Shown one piece after another: positions 62,933-64,000 of a DNA stretch of 64,000 nucleotides. The notes under the pieces are model-generated. The model was not told the DNA's origin, searched no databases, and saw nothing but the letters and a program-made list of their open reading frames with translations. Made by a program: the position numbers and the translations under genes. Numbering within the stretch: the first letter of the stretch is position 1; each line of letters starts with the position of its first letter. Source of the DNA: Methanobacteriota archaeon (GTDB lineage Archaea > Halobacteriota > Methanomicrobia > Methanomicrobiales > Methanoculleaceae); NCBI GenBank assembly GCA_016841955.1, contig JAENYE010000001.1:186001-250000 (forward strand), in the 5' to 3' direction.

Positions 62933-63649
62933 CCGGATCAGGGCCGCCCCCTCATCTGTTGAGAAGAGGGGCGTCTCCTCCGGTTCCCGGATGCAGGTCC
63001 GCATCGTCTGCACGGTCTCCCCCGTCAGGGGGTTATACCCCTCTTTTATGCACTCTTCCCGGTAGAGCAACGTCCCCCGCCGCTGCCAGGCCGGCGTTGC
63101 CGCCAGGTTGACGCCCCTCTCAAACATCATCTCGTGCATCGCGTCGGACTGCAGCCCCCGGAGCGCGGCGGCGGCCTCCCGGGGACTCATCCCCTCCTCG
63201 ACCAGCGCGCTCTGGCAGTAGGCGTTGATGTGGTTCCGCCACGCCTCGTTCTGCCGCGATACGAGATACTCGACCGCAAACTCCCCCGTTGCGGGGATGG
63301 TCCGGGCATCGAACGCAAGGGGTTGTGCACACCCAAGCTCGATCGTCAGCACGCTCGCCGCAACCGCGGCGGTCACGGAGTCGAGTTTCTCCACCCGCCC
63401 GGAGAACGGCAGCGTCCGGAAGTAGAGGCTGATCTCGTCGGAGAAGGTGTAGGCGAACGTGGGGGTAAGGCCGCTCCCGGTGAGGAGGTAGCGGCAGACC
63501 GACCGCATGTTCGCGCAAAATGAGGGATCGAACGGCTTTTTGAGATCGAGCACACGGGCCAGACGGTGAAAGGCCCGCCCGTCGAGCCTGACAAAAACAG
63601 GGGGGAAGATGGTGAGATTCGAGAAGATCTCACGGTCTCTGGTATCCAT
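62915..63649 (-). CDS. thg1: Thg1-like tRNA 3'-5' nucleotidyltransferase
   Basis: A protein of 244 residues of the Thg1/TLP family, which adds nucleotides to the 5' end of RNA in the 3'-to-5' direction. In archaea it repairs or completes tRNA 5' ends. The metal residues are in FVRLDGRAFHRL (Asp23) and YTFSDEISLYF. NEAWRNHINAYC and ALRGLQSDAMHEMMF follow. It is convergent with ileS, sharing a few bases. Confidence 0.88.
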   Translation of the reverse strand: MDTRDREIFSNLTIFPPVFVRLDGRAFHRLARVLDLKKPFDPSFCANMRSVCRYLLTGSGLTPTFAYTFSDEISLYFRTLPFSGRVEKLDSVTAAVAASVLTIELGCAQPLAFDARTIPATGEFAVEYLVSRQNEAWRNHINAYCQSALVEEGMSPREAAAALRGLQSDAMHEMMFERGVNLAATPAWQRRGTLLYREECIKEGYNPLTGETVQTMRTCIREPEETPLFSTDEGAALIRSLTGA

Positions 63650-63690
63650 ATTCTATCGGCAGGGAGACCCGGACAGGCCGGACATCGCGG

Positions 63691-63954
63691 TTAATCTTCT
63701 TTTGCCGGCGACCTGAAGATCCCGGGGACGTGGCGGACGATGACGATATCTCCGATACTCTTCACGATGCGGAAGGGGATCTGCATTCCTGAGTAGCCCT
63801 TTACCTCTCCGATCTCGGGGTTGAGCTCGCCGACTGCAAGGGAGTCGATCTTCTTCTGGTCCACGTCGAGCACGACGTCGTCAACGCTCCCGATATAGAC
63901 GGCCCTGTCCGTATAGACGCGCAGTCCGAACATCTCTGTGATCTGTGTTCTCAT
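63691..63954 (-). CDS. PRC-barrel domain protein
   Basis: A protein of 87 residues forming a single PRC-barrel: EMFGLRVYTDRAVYIGSVDDVVLDVDQKK, then AVGELNPEIGEVKGYSGMQIPF and IGDIVIVRHVPG. Such small barrels occur in many methanogens, and in other proteins the fold binds RNA or other proteins. AGAGGAT lies before ATG 63954, and a TATA-like sequence at about 63977-63985 gives a very short leader. It is probably transcribed on its own. Confidence 0.88.
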   Translation of the reverse strand: MRTQITEMFGLRVYTDRAVYIGSVDDVVLDVDQKKIDSLAVGELNPEIGEVKGYSGMQIPFRIVKSIGDIVIVRHVPGIFRSPAKED

Positions 63955-64000
63955 CGGTATCCTCTGAAGGTATATTACTATAAATGATAAAAAGATACTC

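Overview
The window is a GC-rich archaeal chromosome segment. The gene set points to a methanogen of the Methanomicrobiales, most likely Methanoculleus or a close relative. The archaeal signs are the cluster ftsZ-secE-spt5-rpl11-rpl1-rpl10-rpl12, ribosomal proteins S15 and S1e, an archaeal RecJ/DHH protein followed by the KEOPS subunit Pcc1, the archaeal phosphoglycerate mutase ApgM, the D-aminoacyl-tRNA deacylase DtdA, Thg1, HypF, TATA/BRE-type promoters and tRNAs without encoded CCA. The genus is inferred from general resemblance only.

Layout. 1-8.3 kb is accessory: a lipase-like hydrolase, a large PLD-helicase-DUF3427 protein, an HD phosphohydrolase with a foreign tail, gene remnants and small membrane or lipoproteins. 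8.4-15.3 kb is a sulfatase island: a TMEM175/sulfatase chimeric pseudogene, an anaerobic sulfatase maturase with a SEC-C tail, and two intact Cys-type sulfatases without signal peptides. A LURP-one-like gene, a DUF6325-like gene and an antitoxin with a decayed RelE-like toxin follow. 17.7-23.1 kb is a visibly AT-rich island with a compact five-gene type IV CBASS anti-phage operon (QueC-like, TGT-like, CD-NTase, HhH glycosylase-like and 2TM SLATT-like effector). A convergent membrane gene with a PLD/DUF5919-like domain comes next, and the island ends at the 3' side of a tRNA-Thr gene.

23.2-45 kb is mostly core: DUF3467, a solo Cas4-like protein with degenerate nuclease motifs, a nucleotidyltransferase, Sua5, an ACT/DUF5612 protein, a flippase-like membrane protein, MFS transporters, tRNA-Gly, sensor kinases, S15-RecJ-Pcc1-S1e, ApgM, a bactofilin-like protein, a DUF5814 helicase and two regulators. 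45-64 kb holds HypF, a Schlafen-type (AlbA_2) ATP-binding protein, the ribosomal/FtsZ cluster, DtdA, two MoeA genes (the second with a periplasmic-binding-like tail), a LOG-like protein, IleS, Thg1 and a PRC-barrel protein.

How it works together. Sua5 and Pcc1 both serve tRNA t6A synthesis. HypF matures the NiFe hydrogenases and MoeA the molybdenum or tungsten cofactor enzymes that hydrogenotrophic methanogenesis depends on. The sulfatase maturase supplies the formylglycine residue for the sulfatases. The most exciting unit is the type IV CBASS. Its cyclic-nucleotide synthase has a pentaglycine N-terminus next to a QueC-like gene, as expected if that N-terminus receives a 7-deazaguanine adduct.
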